A stretch of 64,000 bases of DNA. It comes from Gonocerus acuteangulatus (taxonomy: Eukaryota > Arthropoda > Insecta > Hemiptera > Coreidae). Under the pieces are notes generated by a model. The model had not been told where the DNA came from, did not search any database, and saw only the letters and a list, made by a program, of their open reading frames with translations. Positions 1-11,245 of this stretch are shown here, one piece after another. Every line of letters begins with the position of its first letter. Position 1 is the stretch's first letter. Position numbers and translations under genes: made by a program. The stretch lies in assembly GCA_946811695.1 (NCBI GenBank), contig OX328128.1:24268273-24332272 (forward strand), given 5' to 3'.

Positions 1-148
1 TCATAAGAAATGTAAATGAGCAGAACTATTCACGTTTTTACTATATTTATATAGGTTATTTACAGCAAATTATTCAGTAATGTAGTCTACACTACAAAAA
101 TTCTGAGGAAAGTGCTTAGTTATGCAGGTCCTGCGTGACGGACTTTTT
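1..148 (-). mobile_element. HINE-B (Helitron-like) 5' end, truncated by window edge
   Basis: Nearly identical to 50457-50606. On the minus strand it begins GTCCGTCACGCAGG, followed by the sub-terminal motif GCACTTTCCTC, as in the full HINE-B copies. The rest of the element lies to the left of the window. There is no coding capacity. Confidence 0.7.
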
Positions 149-600
149 GAATAGTTGTCTCTCCTCTCGTATGACCAATTGGATAATAGATTTTAGAAAA
201 TTAACATTTTTATTAATTCCTATATGTGCCGTGTGGCGCACTCTATTTTAAATACATGACTGATCTCCACATCCTGAAAGGTGCTCCTTATCAATTCAAA
301 ACCGGGAAGAGATAAGAGCTGCCATTCATAAAGTATTCATAAAGCCCTTCATCGGTGCGGTGCATCATTTATAGGAAGGGAGCAAAGCCTCTCTCTAATC
401 CTTAGATTTTATTATGGAAAATAATAGAGTTCTCTAAGAGTTTGTGCTTTTGAATAGATTCATCAACAGATCAAAAATCATCCCCTAACTAGTATCGTTC
501 TTTGATTAATCCTAGGATTCCCAAAGTGTTTCTATTCACACCCTTTCCAAATGGGGGGGGGAGGCTCTCGGGGCCCCCAACTTCTTGAATGATTTACTTC
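149..600. other. Unassigned AT-rich stretch
   Basis: No gene, tRNA-like box or clear repeat end is visible. A short G run sits near 554-561. Confidence 0.5.
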
Positions 601-603
601 TGT

Positions 604-733
604 ATGCTCCATTTAAGAATATGTATTTTTTGGCCTTACTTGCTGATTATAAAAAAAAAGTCCGGGCGAGTCGGAATTTTTTTTTTATAATAAGCACGAA
701 AGGTGAAAAAATACATATTCTTAAATGAAGCAT
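604..733. repeat. Inverted repeat (about 55-bp arms) around a HINE-like core
   Basis: The left arm starts ATGCTCCATTTAAGAATATG and the right arm is its near-perfect reverse complement. The centre is a GTCCGGGCGAGTCGGA motif flanked by A and T runs, resembling two HINE 5' ends head to head. It would form a long cruciform or hairpin. Confidence 0.7.
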
Positions 734-734
734 A

Positions 735-1560
735 CTCGTACGGTTGCTTTCATAGTAAAGGAATAGAAGGAGTTATAAGTTGGTTTTGATCTTTCGCGAA
801 AATATAATAAAAGAAGGAAGTTTAAGGTGCCACAACAGGAAACTGGGAGTATCCTAAGCGGAAATTATTCCATCCTCTGTAACAAATTTCGCTCTTGGAA
901 ACACTATAAACCTGTTTCACATTTTGTAGGCTTCTTTTACTAAAACAGTAATTTCACTGATAAATGCAATATAAAACTAACACCAAAAATCGCTCAAAGG
1001 AGAAAAACTGACAATTCAAAAGTTTCAAACACCTATTTCTCCGATTGAGATCGCCTCATCGAAAATTAACTTTTTGTTGAACCTTTTTTGTAGAGAATGT
1101 AGCTATCTAAAGGTAACCTTCCACTTAGCACGATTTTCCTAAAGCTTACGAGATATTTCCGAAAATATACGAAACTTTTCATTCCTGTTAATGAACTATT
1201 TTATTTCTAGTACTTCCTTAACTCCTAACGGAACTAAAAATTAACAATCTTAGATTCGGTGAATCAACCGAATCAATCAATATTTCTCGTAAACAGTTAC
1301 AGTTATCGCTTTGAAAATTATTCGTTTTCCTATGTTAATAAACATACAAAACCTACAACCTACAGTACCTGCGAGCATATGAACTCGAAAACGTAGGCGT
1401 TACGATTTTTTCGCGCGAATTTCGCTTCAAAACCCACATTCCGGTGGACCATTTTGCTGGTTTACGAATATAGCCTTTCAAATTATTGGTTTTGACTTAG
1501 AAATCAGAAAAAAATAGTTTTTTTTTTCTAAAACTACGAGGTACCATTTTAAAGCTTATT
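735..1560 (+). mobile_element. HINE-A body, degenerate
   Basis: Carries the family-A internal blocks in order: the ATCTTTCGCGAAAATATA block, the CACCTATTTCTCCGATTGAG block, the cgagatatt block, the GCGTTACGATTTTTTCGCGC block and the tttgctggttt block. These blocks recur at 11690-13005 and 35220-36815. No 3' hairpin is recognisable, so this copy is truncated or decayed. Confidence 0.6.
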
Positions 1561-2815
1561 AAATAATGCAACTTTTGAGGCGGAGGCAAACCTCTTAAGT
1601 CAAAAAATAGCTGATTAAGAATATATTGAATAATTTAATAAAACACTAATATTAAACATTCTCATTTATATGGATTTTAATATAGCTCTTAATTTACATG
1701 GTATTATTTCAATAACTGGTGTTTCTTATTGGAAATGTAATGTAGATTCTAAAAATGTGGTCGTTATTTACGATACATTGCTGACAAATCCCGAAAATAC
1801 AGTTTTTCTTTAAAAAAGCTAGTAGTTTTTGAAATAGACAAAAGTTTGAGTAGCTCCTCTACATTTTCTCATAGAACGCTCATTTTTACGCCACTGAACT
1901 ACAAATAGGATGCAGAATAAACCCCTGAAGTTATGACATCTCGATGCCACCCACCCTGTATATATATATATATATATTCATGTTTTTTTTAACATGGCAT
2001 TCCGCCTTGATAGTTAGGAAATTCAAAAAAATTAAGAATTGCTGGGAGTAACTGACAAAAAATGGTATTTTAATATAATTTTTGACAGGGAAATGTCATA
2101 TGGCCGGGGCTCACAAAATTTTCACGGATGACGCATAAATTTAACAGAAGTGACGTCATTGGTCACATCACCGCACATTGATTTTGGCGGAAAATTAAAT
2201 TCGTAATTAGGCGTGAATAAATGTTTTTATTTACTGCCCAAATGACATTATCATGATGAAAAATGGTTTCCCTTTAGATGAAATTATTCTTTGCATTTTT
2301 TTACGAACGTTGTTTAAGAAGAAATACCTTTTCATCAACATGAAAAATTAGAATGGTTTTCAGTGATAAAGATTTTTTTTTTTTCTGAAAAGATGCCATA
2401 ATAATTCCAATATAATACAGAAAATATATCATGAAAATAACAAAAAGATGTAGATATCCCTTGAAAAGACCAACAGCCCAAGCGTGAACACCACTCTTAG
2501 CCAGTGCTTTTGTAATCGGAGTAGAGCTGGCTTATCAAGATGACAGTAAATATAAAACCGTGGTGCTTCATTTCTCTTATCAGTTAGTTTGTTCGGACGG
2601 GAAAGAGTTTTGTATTTTAACACTCGGTTTTTAATGAATTTTATACAGACTCTTTATTTTTTTTTTTACTTTGTTATTAAGTTTATAATGAATGAATCAG
2701 TTCTACCAGTCCGATAGCGAATAAGCTATGTAATCTTTCTAAATATCCAATTTCCTACAAACTAATGTAACAGTCATGCACAGCAATTGGAGTATTTTCT
2801 CCTTAAGTAAAATAG
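1561..2815. other. Unassigned AT-rich stretch
   Basis: A short (TA)n tract lies at about 1961-1976. The open frame at 2429-2623 on the minus strand is short and resembles nothing I know. No gene is supported. Confidence 0.5.
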
Positions 2816-2819
2816 ATTG

Positions 2820-3090
2820 GATTTGGGGAGGGGGCTGGGAAAATTGGGGGGGGGGGGGGGGCTGAGACAAATTCCGGGGTATGGAATACTATCAATTTAG
2901 AGCTTGAAATAGTTTTAACCAACTAAAACGGGGTTTTATTACACCCAAAATAAAATATTTTTTATGACCTAAGTGATCTTATTTAATTTATTTTTAAGGT
3001 TTTATGAATCATTTTTACCGATCAACTCAAAATTTCGGGGGGGGGGGGGGGGGGTTGCAGCCCTCCTTATATACGTCGTTATATACGTTA
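2820..3090 (+). mobile_element. hAT-like MITE (family G), degenerate
   Basis: Matches the copies at 16826-17031 and 56231-56944: a G-run block, a CCAAAATAAAATATTTTTTA block, a CATTTTTACCGATCA block and a second G run, then CTTATATACG. Long G runs interrupt it at 2847-2860 and 3039-3055. The 5' terminal repeat is not clear. Confidence 0.55.
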
Positions 3091-3094
3091 TATT

Positions 3095-3300
3095 GTCGAT
3101 GGGCAACGTCAATCGGAGAAATAACTGCTTAAAACTTTAAAAGTGTTTGCTTTGTTTTGTGGAACAGGGTTTTGTGTTTGTTTAAATCACTTTTTAATTG
3201 GTTGTTTTTTTTTTGTTTTTTTTAAATTGCATATGTGAGAAAAATTAGTATTTTAGTAAAAAAAGGCAAGAAAATGAGTTCCTGCGAGTCGGACTTTTTA
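3095..3300 (-). mobile_element. HINE-A 5' portion
   Basis: Read on the minus strand it begins AAAAAGTCCGACTCGCAGGA and continues with the family-A 5' body to the GATTGACGTTGCCCATCG block. Only the 5' part is present. Confidence 0.6.
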
Positions 3301-3348
3301 ATTTAATGATCTAATTCAAAATTAGAACAGTTTGAAAACAGAGTCACT

Positions 3349-3392
3349 GGTAAGTCGACCCACATTCATCGTGAGGTTATAGTTTTGGTAAG

Positions 3393-3424
<32 letters not shown>

Positions 3425-4075
3425 ATTTTAAGCCCATATTGCCTTATCCAAAAGTTGCTCGTTTTCAAGATGTTTAATATTTTAGTTGTTTTTTTGTTTT
3501 TTTTATAAAAAAAGTCACTGTTGCTTAGTCTTTGCGTATTTTATTTTATTTGTAGCATTTGAGCTGAATGTTTTTATTGTTTTCGTATCTAAGGCATTCA
3601 GAATAAACTATTAATTATATAAAACTATCAAATTTGTACGAGACAACGGATGGTACGACCCAATAACTAAAATCCCCCCCCCCCAAACTTGTAAATTGAA
3701 GTTTATCACTCGTAAAATCAAATATTAGCAGGTATTCCTGCAAGTTATTCTAAAACTGTTTAGTAAGCTACAAAAAAATGTACAATAGTCAGGTAAGATG
3801 TTTATAATTATTGGAAAAAAATGTGGCAAACAGATAAGCGGGAGGTAATTAAGTTACACTTAACACAATAAAATTTCCTTTATGTTATTGCTACTGAATT
3901 ATTTGCTTTTTGACATAAAGGAGGATAATATTATTGTTTACAACTTGTGGTTGTTTGTTATTGCTGATTTAAAGAATTAAAGAGATAAGTGACCAGCTTA
4001 GCTTTAGGGTAAGAGGCAAGGGTTAGGTTTAGTATGCTTCCATCATTCGTGTCGTGAAAAACCTAAGTAACAATT

Positions 4076-4110
<35 letters not shown>

Positions 4111-4219
4111 CCTAAGATATTAAATATGTTGAAAACGGGTAACTTTTGGATAAAGCAATAGGTGCTTCAATTTTTATTAGTTTTTTAGTTAGTAGCGATT
4201 GGACGGGGGTCGACATACC
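3349..4219. repeat. Foldback-type inverted repeat with A-run flanks
   Basis: GGTAAGTCGACCC at the left end is matched by GGGTCGACATACC at the right. Further in, a block of about 50 bp (3425-3480) recurs inverted at 4110-4165, and each inner arm abuts a long A run (3391-3420, 4080-4108). The spacer is AT-rich and has no open frame of note. Confidence 0.6.
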
Positions 4220-4655
4220 GGTAACCCTATATATAATGCTTATTTCTGAGATAATTTGAAACTCCTGATGTTGTACTTAAAAACTGGTTACTATTTTTGC
4301 AGAAGACTTCAATACATCAACCCATTTTAGGGTTAATAAAATTGAATTACCCAGTCAAATAAAAATCTCAATGAAAAGAAGATTTTTGGCGCGGTAATGA
4401 CCCAGTGTCGCTCTTGTAGAGCTAGTCCCAGAGGCCATTTCGACAGAGATTCACCGGCTTTATGTCCATCAATGAATATTTAGTCAGCACTTAGAGTAAC
4501 CGCCTATCACAGGGAAATTTAATGACCCGAAACCTAACGGCCGCCGGGGGGACGATGAAACAGGCAAATTTCACGAAATTCTCTCCACTCTTTTTAGTGC
4601 GCTCCAGGTCATCTTATCGGAAGGAAGCTCGCTTAAGAAGCTATGAGGAATATTT
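4220..4655. other. Unassigned stretch
   Basis: No confident feature. The end (4560-4650) has fragments reminiscent of HINE tails, including an aggaagctcgct motif. A (TA)n array follows at 4660-4718. Confidence 0.4.
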
Positions 4656-4656
4656 T

Positions 4657-4659
<3 letters not shown>

Positions 4660-4729
<70 letters not shown>

Positions 4730-4738
4730 GATAGATAG
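4660..4738. repeat. (TA)n then (TAGA)n microsatellite, LINE tail
   Basis: A pure TA run followed by four TAGA units abuts the 3' end of the minus-strand LINE. It probably grew from the LINE's own 3' tail. Confidence 0.85.
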
Positions 4739-5376
4739 ATAAAATTCTGTATTTTGTTTAAATAACAGGTAAAGGGGTCGGGCTACAAAAATAATAATAA
4801 TAATAATAAAAGAAAAAAAAATTCTCAATGGATCGTAATAAATATACATAATATAAATCTTAATCATAATAAACAAAACAGTACATTAGATAAATTTATG
4901 AAAGTATAAATTACTCGCTACTATTCAAAAAGCACAAATGATCTAATCATTAGTGCTTTCATGGTGAAGCGGAAGTGCCTGAACATTGAGTCCTTATTCG
5001 AAGGTGAAAGAATCAATGTGAGATTGTCTTCATCAACTTCTGGATGCATATTTTGAAGGTATGTAGAGCGGGCAGATCGGTAGATTGGGCATTCCAGGAG
5101 ATAATGGGCGAGTGTCTCGGGTTTCCGGAGACTGCATATAGTGCAATCTAGTCCTGTATCTATCCTGTAGGAGGTGCCTTTAAGATACAGCCTCAACTCC
5201 GAGTCCCTTGAGAGTCTGAGCTGCATGAGGGCTCTCTTCCATTCTATTGGTACATCAGACTTGATGTACTCCTCACCATAACTAAGAGAGCTTAGCTGAC
5301 GATACACAGGGTTGTACTTAGAGTTAAGTACGCGCTCAATATCAACAGATATGAGGTGGTTCTTACATCTCTCCAT
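4739..5376 (-). mobile_element. 5'-truncated non-LTR retrotransposon (LINE)
   Basis: A LINE 3' end on the minus strand: about 455 bp of ORF2 C-terminus (4921-5376), a short AT-rich 3' UTR and a simple-repeat tail. The 5' break falls in a (TA)n tract at 5377, the usual result of incomplete reverse transcription. No target duplication could be defined because both flanks are TA repeats. Confidence 0.8.
4921..5376 (-). pseudogene. Non-LTR reverse transcriptase C-terminus (zinc-knuckle region)
   Basis: An open frame of 151 codons. Residues around 98-119 form a C-x2-C...H-x4-C knuckle (CTICSLRKPETLAHYLLECP), preceded by a basic helical stretch (WKRALMQLRLSRDSELRLYL). This pattern is typical of the region after the reverse transcriptase or RNase H in I/R1/Jockey-type LINEs. 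The polymerase and endonuclease are missing, so the product would be inactive. The methionine at 5376 is fortuitous, falling at the 5' truncation. The frame has no internal stop, suggesting a fairly recent insertion. Confidence 0.8.
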
Positions 5377-5654
5377 ATATATATATATATATGTATATGT
5401 ATGTACATAAATTCTTAGGAAACCTTATCCTGTCCACAATGATGTATAGATAGTTAGCAGTCAAGGTGATAAGCAATCAGGAAATGGTTGGAATCTATAT
5501 TCAGAAGGTTTAGGTAATTTCTTTGGCAGCTTTTTAGCTAAAAAAAAAAAGAAAAAAATAAGGAATCACTGAAAGAATAATTAGAAAAAAAATATATTTC
5601 AGAGTGGCACCATAAATATCGATTTATAAAAATATTTTTCAGAGTCTAATAAGT
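5377..5654. other. Unassigned AT-rich stretch
   Basis: Starts with a (TA)n tract and contains several A runs. Nothing else is recognised. Confidence 0.4.
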
Positions 5655-5838
5655 AACAATAAATTAACGTCCACTTATTATTGATAACGAATTTTAGGAC
5701 GGATTATCTATAGGTTACCACCATTTTCTAGCTAGGATAGAGCTGATGTAATTTCTTTTTTCCACAGAAAAGCCACCACCCCTAGGTGGAATTGAACCCC
5801 AACAAATAATAAATTTATTAGGCCACCGAGCCTCCCAA
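5655..5838 (-). mobile_element. SINE2 (tRNA-headed) copy
   Basis: Same family as the full copy at 43798-44013. On the minus strand it has a degraded tRNA-like head (GGGAGGCTCGGTGGCC), a damaged B box, the GGTGGCTTTTCTGTGG body and the tail ending in CGTTAATTTATTG. Confidence 0.7.
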
Positions 5839-6068
5839 TAAATTATAAATAGGCTGGTGAACAATTTTTATAGAATATTTTTGATGAGTGTTCATATTCT
5901 AAACTAAGTTCTATGAAAAACTATTATTCACTTTCTTTTTCATAATTTGTTATAACTAAGCAGACATTGAAAAATGTTTTTATATAGCAATGTTTATTTT
6001 ATCGATCTAAAATATTGTGTGTTTTTTTTTATTATTCTTTTAGTAATTGTTTTGTTCAGTTATTTTAG

Positions 6069-6105
6069 CTGATGAAGACTGCCAAAAAGCAGGCCGAAAC
6101 TTTCG
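6069..6105 (+). ncRNA. Hammerhead-like core motif (degenerate)
   Basis: CTGATGA, a small stem (CTGC with GCAG) and CGAAAC occur in the order of a hammerhead catalytic core. Unlike the motifs at 11480-11520 and 62655-62700, the outer stem I is not convincing, so this is at best a decayed relative. Confidence 0.35.
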
Positions 6106-6139
6106 TAATATAGATTTTGACAAAAATGTTATTATTGTT

Positions 6140-6762
6140 TCCTGATCGAATCCCAACTTTTTCTTGGCCGCTTATCCTGTCCAGTTCGTATTCCATCTAT
6201 TTAATTTCTAATCACTAAAGAGGTCATGGATACAAGATCTAAAAACAACCTAACGAAGCTTCAAACCAGATGTACCTTCACCACATAACTTCCCTTCCCT
6301 GGAGTTTCTCCAGCAGCCTCCAGTAAAAATGTGACCCAGTAGGGAGCGACTGTGGCCCCTTTCCTCTCCGGCCTTTCTCCAGGCCGGGGTCACGCCGCCT
6401 ATCTTTCGGCTCGAAACGAAATTCTGCAGATTGCTGGAGCTGATCGTGCTTAAGGCAGATTAATGTACGTCTGCAAGGTGGAGAAAATGTTCTGCACGCA
6501 GGTTGGAGATGTGAAAGGTATAAATTGTAAATATTTCTTGAAAATATCCCACTTCGTAAATATCTTCTGCTTACTCCGACATAGCTTATCAACTGGCTGG
6601 CTACCTGTAGTCAATTTTAGTACGGACAACGCCAAAGTCGAAACCAAATTTTTATCGAGAAATTTTGTCTCGCACAGGAATAGAGTAGGGTGCATAATCA
6701 ACAACAAGCATTTGAATCTTGCAAATGAATCGTCACAGACCTTAGCCAGTTAAACATTTACG
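6140..6762. other. Unassigned stretch, GC-richer in the middle
   Basis: 6275-6480 is noticeably GC-richer and contains a small hairpin (ccggcctttctccaggccgg). Overlapping open frames on both strands (about 85-104 codons) have no recognisable motif, and none is favoured over the others. Confidence 0.35.
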
Positions 6763-6774
6763 TAAAAAAAAAAC

Positions 6775-7082
6775 AGTCCCGTCAAAGGCCAAGAGGGCCC
6801 TGAGGGGCAGATACTATAGAGGTATCTGAATCATGACTATACGGCATACTAGTGAGGTAGTGTGGTCGGTGCTAAGCTCCGTCCGCCTGATTTTCCCCAT
6901 TTTAGGTACCCATTATTAATGTAATTAAAGGCTGGGTTGGCCTGGGGACGGCCAGGGAAGCCGAATTTAACCCAAAAGCGAAGACACTAGAAGATAAAAG
7001 TCTTTAGTGCTTGCTCGGGATTTGAACTGAGGTTCTCCAGCATATTATTCCAGTGCTCTACCACTGAGCTAAACTTTTTCCC
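6775..7082 (-). mobile_element. SINE3 (tRNA-headed) copy
   Basis: Read on the minus strand, the head has an exact A box (TAGCTCAGTGG) and a B box (AGTTCAAATCC) about 35 nt apart, i.e. an RNA polymerase III promoter. A body with CCAACCCAGCC and GGTACC blocks follows. Related copies are at 16015-16205 (+) and 41335-41520 (-). It is not a functional tRNA gene because the acceptor stem does not close. Confidence 0.7.
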
Positions 7083-7984
7083 AAATAATTACATGAAATG
7101 AAACTTATTTTTTAGGACACTAGCTCACATCCAAAACAGAAGAGGGAGTCAATTGCGAGTATTTCTCTTTTAAATATATTCTTAGCAAGCCATTTTGGGA
7201 TTTGTATGTATTTGTTATGGTATTGGCTTTCTTTGTGAAGGTGTGGATGAAAAATAGCAAGTTTATTTTACATTTTTTTTGTTCTTTTGTTAGGGTACGG
7301 GAATCTTTCATAAGACGAAGTGTACAATGCCTCAACAGTGTGAGATTCCTAATCACTAAAAAAACACCTCCCTATTCACCTCCATCACCCTACGGAACTC
7401 TCTGGCATTACTTCGCTGGGGATTTGGCCTTATGCCTTCTTCATTAGTGGACTACATTTAGCGCTTTTATTTAAAAAAAAAAAACGTATCCCTTCAATTA
7501 CTCTTTAAGTCCCCATCTAAGGCTTGAATTTTCTATATTTCTATAGAAATATATTGCAGGGATAGGGATCAGGTTAGAATGCATTTAGGGAGGTACTCAT
7601 GGCGTTGAGCAATTGCGATTTATAGTCCCATTGTTCACTGAAATTGATTTGTTTTTTTTTTTTTTTTACAGAAATCGCTACGTAAGACATCATTCTTGTT
7701 CTGGTTCAATTGAAGCGGAGTCCGTTCAAAAGAAATGTCCCGTTTAATTCAAGGGAGGGCAACCTAAATGCCGAAGTCTCGAGTCGAAACTGGCAGATAA
7801 ACTTTATAAACCAGTTTCTAGCGAGCTTTCTACTTGATCTTAACGCCGCCTGGAGCAGATGGACCGGGTAACGGGTCGCAGAGGGAATGCAGCTATGGCC
7901 TTCAGGGAACCAAGGCGTGCTAGTGGATCGCAGGATCAGTGGCTTTGATACGGTGATTTTTTTACGGCCCTTTTGCATCTAAGC
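7083..7984. other. Unassigned stretch
   Basis: Contains a T run at 7652-7668 and a GC-richer part at 7700-7970. The open frames there (78-90 codons, both strands) show no recognisable domain. Confidence 0.4.
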
Positions 7985-8150
7985 TATTATCGCCGGGCTA
8001 TCTACCGGTGGCCACCTTTCCTAAACGTCCATGGTGTAGCAGGAAATTCCCTTAACAGACCCTGATATGAAGAATCTCAACCTGCTGTCGGCGGGACTCG
8101 AACCCGCATGAGAATCCTCATGTTGCGTTAGCCACAGGACTTCGTGGATA
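7985..8150 (-). mobile_element. SINE1-related copy, degraded
   Basis: On the minus strand a B box (GGGTTCGAGTCCC) and a CACGAAGTCCTGTGGCTAAC head resemble SINE1, followed by a body with CTGCTACACCATGG. A sister copy is at 29540-29665. Confidence 0.6.
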
Positions 8151-8284
8151 CTCGGGTATGAAGTATCATGTCCTCGGTGATAGAAGCCTATTTATATCAG
8201 CGGGGGCTTAAGCTAAATGTAGAAAACGAACTGTTTCGATTCACAATGCCATATAAATATCCAAACCTGCCAATATTATTTTAA

Positions 8285-8351
8285 TTTAAGCAAAACGTTT
8301 TCGGGGGGCTTTAATCCCTTTTTCATGTCTACTAAAGCGTTTTGCTTAAAC
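8285..8351. repeat. Hairpin, 13-bp stem
   Basis: TTTAAGCAAAACG at the left pairs with CGTTTTGCTTAAA at the right around a loop of about 40 nt. The surrounding 8150-8660 contains no other feature I can support. Confidence 0.5.
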
Positions 8352-8661
8352 TAATACAACATATTGAAGTCACCATTCAGCAGTTCTTACAATGTTTGGA
8401 TTCAGTAATACCCTTATTCAACATGGCAAGATCTTCTGGATATGAAAGTGTTTGTTGCGCGTCCGGTGATAACCAATGTTTCGCCAGATATTCTGTCGGG
8501 TTCCTAAGATTTTCTCAGAACAATTCTTTAGAAAATAAGTCTGTAAATCTATTTAGGTTCTTCGACTTCTGCTCGGAAAGGTCTATTACAAACAACTAAA
8601 AGTTCTCATTTTAAGTATCTTGTTTTAAATGGTAAAATAAACTATAAGAAAAATAAGAAAT

Positions 8662-8822
8662 GGGTTTCTCCGTGGTCTAGTGACTAACGCCTTTGATTCT
8701 CATGCGGGAGATGGTGGGTTCGAGTCCAACCGGCGGAAGGAATTTTCTCAACTCTTCACGGCTTGTTGAGAAAAATGCTCTAGAGATTTCGGCGCTAATT
8801 GCGCAGAAGTCTACGCGCCGTA

Positions 8823-8858
<36 letters not shown>
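8662..8858 (+). mobile_element. SINE1 (tRNA-headed, poly-A tailed) copy
   Basis: The tRNA-like head has an A box (TGGTCTAGTGACTA) and a B box (GGTTCGAGTCC). A body with a TTTTCTCAA/TTGAGAAAA hairpin follows, then the conserved 3' motif (GGCGCTAATTGCGCAGAAGT, ending GCGCCGTA) and a 35-nt A tail. The poly-A tail suggests mobilisation by an L1-like LINE. Lysine-rich open frames across the tail are artefacts. Confidence 0.85.
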
Positions 8859-8860
<2 letters not shown>

Positions 8861-8919
8861 AGGAAAACTAACTTAATGAACCGTTCAAAGCAAACAAACC
8901 AACACTTTTGAGGTTTTAA

Positions 8920-9250
8920 GCACTTATTTCTCCGCCTGAGATCGTCGCGTCGGAAATGTGTTTAGACCTGCTTTAGTAGAAAATTTTCGAAAAAAGTTTT
9001 GGAATAGTTACCTACCACTTGCCACGATTTTCCCGCCGTTTTCCAGGTTTTTACAGAAAATTCAGAAATGCTCATGACTGTTTACAGAATGTCTTTATTT
9101 CTATGAAACTTCCTTAACTCCAAACCTGAACACAGTTTCTTAGCTTGTATGAATATCAAACATCTAGAATAGTTTTCAAATGAATCCACCGTTTCTATGT
9201 GCCCGAAGGGAAAATTAGGTTGAAAAACTATCCACTTTTCTGGAAAACGG
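8920..9250 (+). mobile_element. HINE-A body fragment
   Basis: The TTTTAAGCACTTATTTCTCC block, a gagatcgtcgcgtcggaa block and a ccgttttccaggttttt block match the family-A centre. The ends are missing. Confidence 0.55.
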
Positions 9251-9479
9251 CTTCATTCATTTCCCTCATCATATTTATTTGTTTATATGAATCTTATTGT
9301 AGCTCTAATGTATGTACCTGGTTTTTGTTTAGCACTATATGCTGGAAATTTATTTGACGAAATTCCTATCGAATATTAAATATTGTTTTGTTAAATAACT
9401 CATTCAATTATTCTTTTTTGCAAAAATGCTGTAGTTTCTACCTGCAGAATTTCTAAAATTAAACATCCCTATTCGATTG

Positions 9480-9770
9480 AAAGTTGCATTTAAAGGGCGA
9501 ACTCGGGACCTGACTCAAGCTACCTCCCCCACCAGAGCTGCGTATCCCGAGAGAGCACCCTCCGTGAGGAAGATTGCAGCTGGTGTTATCAAGATCCCAG
9601 CCTGTAGCTCAGCCTTCAGCAAAGACCGTGGATCCACAGTGCTCCCTTCAGTACCACTTCCTCCCCCCAGAAGCTATATCGGTACCTGCTGAAGCAGCAA
9701 TGTATCCCCAGTCATTGCTTCGGACCAAGTCACAGTCTGAAACCCTGATCGTTTGTCTCTCCCGGGATTT
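9480..9770. other. GC-rich island of unknown origin
   Basis: Markedly GC-richer than its neighbours and without simple repeats. Open frames exist on both strands (about 71-82 codons on +; a tract on - reading ATGWDLDNTSCNLPHGGCS is broken by stops). It could be an old exon, a processed pseudogene or part of a repeat; I recognise no domain. It abuts a SINE2 head. Confidence 0.35.
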
Positions 9771-9794
9771 TTTTTTTTTTTTTAATTTAATTTA

Positions 9795-9877
9795 TCACAT
9801 TTATCGGGATTCGACCCGGTGACCTTTACCTTATAAACATGGTGCTTTTACGCTCTCGGCCACCGAGTTCTCAAACA
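9795..9877 (-). mobile_element. SINE2 head fragment
   Basis: On the minus strand GAACTCGGTGGCCGAGAG (A-box-like) and GGGTCGAATCCCG (B box) remain. The body and tail are missing. Confidence 0.6.
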
Positions 9878-9967
9878 TATAAAAAATCTTATACGTTACT
9901 TCCAGCTTAAAAAAAAAACTATTTCCGATGACATTTCCTTATATATTTACTTCGTTTATTACAATAG

Positions 9968-10552
9968 AAAAGTCCGTCACGCAGGAGCTGCATAACTAAG
10001 CACTTTCCTCAGAATTGGGTAGTGTCGAGTGCATTCCTGAATAATTTGCTTAAAATAACCTATATAGATAAATAAAATAAAAACATAAATAAAACCTGTT
10101 TCAATTCAATTCAAACATAGTACAAAGTAAATCCCCCCTTCCGATAGACCGATTTAGTTCATTTTTACAACAATTCATCCTTATTAGATACCCAGGACGT
10201 ATACCGCGTTTCGTTACAATAGAGCAGAAATTACGACCGGTATGAGCAAATTAGTAATTTGGGTCCGGAGTAACCCCCCCCCCCTCCTAATGAACCGATT
10301 TAGTTTATTTTTACAACACATTTTTCTCTTTAGTTGACCAGAACGAATTCCGAGTTTCGTTGAATTACAATACAAATTATGGCTGGTTTTGGCAAATGCC
10401 TACTTTGGCTCCGGAGTAAACCCCCTCTCCAGAAGGACCGATTTTGTTGGTTAACAAACTCGTTCAATCGTTTGATTGGGGAATACTACATACCAACTTT
10501 CGTGGGGAAGAAACAAAAACTCTTGCCAGTATCGTGTTAACGGACACACATA

Positions 10553-10617
<65 letters not shown>

Positions 10618-10743
10618 TTTAACTGGGGTCATTTTCGGTGTCCACTAGGTAGGATTGATAAAGAAATTTTTCGAAGAAATTTTTCAAAAATTCCGTCATG
10701 AGTGCAACCTGAATAGCTACTTTCCTTCGGAGGAAAGTGCTAA
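9968..10743 (+). mobile_element. HINE-B (Helitron-like), nearly complete
   Basis: The 5' end is AAAAGTCCGTCACGCAGGAG, followed by the sub-terminal TAAGCACTTTCCTC. The body holds diverged internal repeats with the block CGATTTAGTTCATTTTTACA beside C runs, then a (TA)n tract (10558-10613). The 3' hairpin (10719-10738, 8-bp stem, TCGG loop) is followed by GCTAA. The hairpin's 3' arm is complementary to the 5' sub-terminal motif. There is no coding capacity; movement would need a Helitron helicase in trans. Confidence 0.8.
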
Positions 10744-11103
10744 AAAAATAAATAATTGAAAATAAAAATACTATTTCATTTTTAAATCATATGGTACTTG
10801 TTCATGAGGCAAGTACAACATAAGTTGTCAACATTTATTTGTGTTTTTAGATTTTAATTCAGAAAATTATAAAAGTATCAGAAAACTCTTTCTAAATGTC
10901 TGGAATGAAAATAATTAAAATTAAACCGATTAAAATCCAAATATTAAGATAATCCACAAATTGCAAAATGATAATAGCGATTCGAAACCAACTGGATTCA
11001 CAACAAAATGATTTACGAAAGGAAAAGGATCATTTCTGTCATCTTAGAATATTGCGAAAATTTCAGATAAGCCTTTGAATTTTATTTTTAGTTTTACAGA
11101 CGA
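10744..11103. other. Unassigned AT-rich stretch
   Basis: No feature recognised between two HINE copies. Confidence 0.4.
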
Positions 11104-11165
11104 TTATAAAAAAGTCCGACTCGCAGGAACTGCCTCATCTTAGCGCGGTTCCGTTCTTATCCCTA
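11104..11165 (+). mobile_element. HINE-A 5' end
   Basis: AAAAAAGTCCGACTCGCAGG, then TTAGCGCGGTTCC. It may be the 5' end of the copy that resumes at 11690, with the inverted-repeat element at 11246-11577 inserted between. Confidence 0.65.
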
Positions 11166-11245
11166 GTCTAATTTCGAAAGATTAAAATAGAAGCAGTTAT
11201 TATTTTGTTGAGAGGAGATCGTTGACCGTTGATGATGCAAGGTAG

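Noticed and set aside
4522..4876. Tyrosine/isoleucine-rich frames (also at 10444, 12681, 36504, 62576 and 63352)
   Set aside because: Translations of (TA)n arrays.
8662..8735. tRNA gene candidate (A and B boxes); same for heads at 6990, 13790, 41300, 43800 and 51900
   Set aside because: The acceptor stems do not close and each head is joined to a conserved SINE body and tail; these are SINE promoters.
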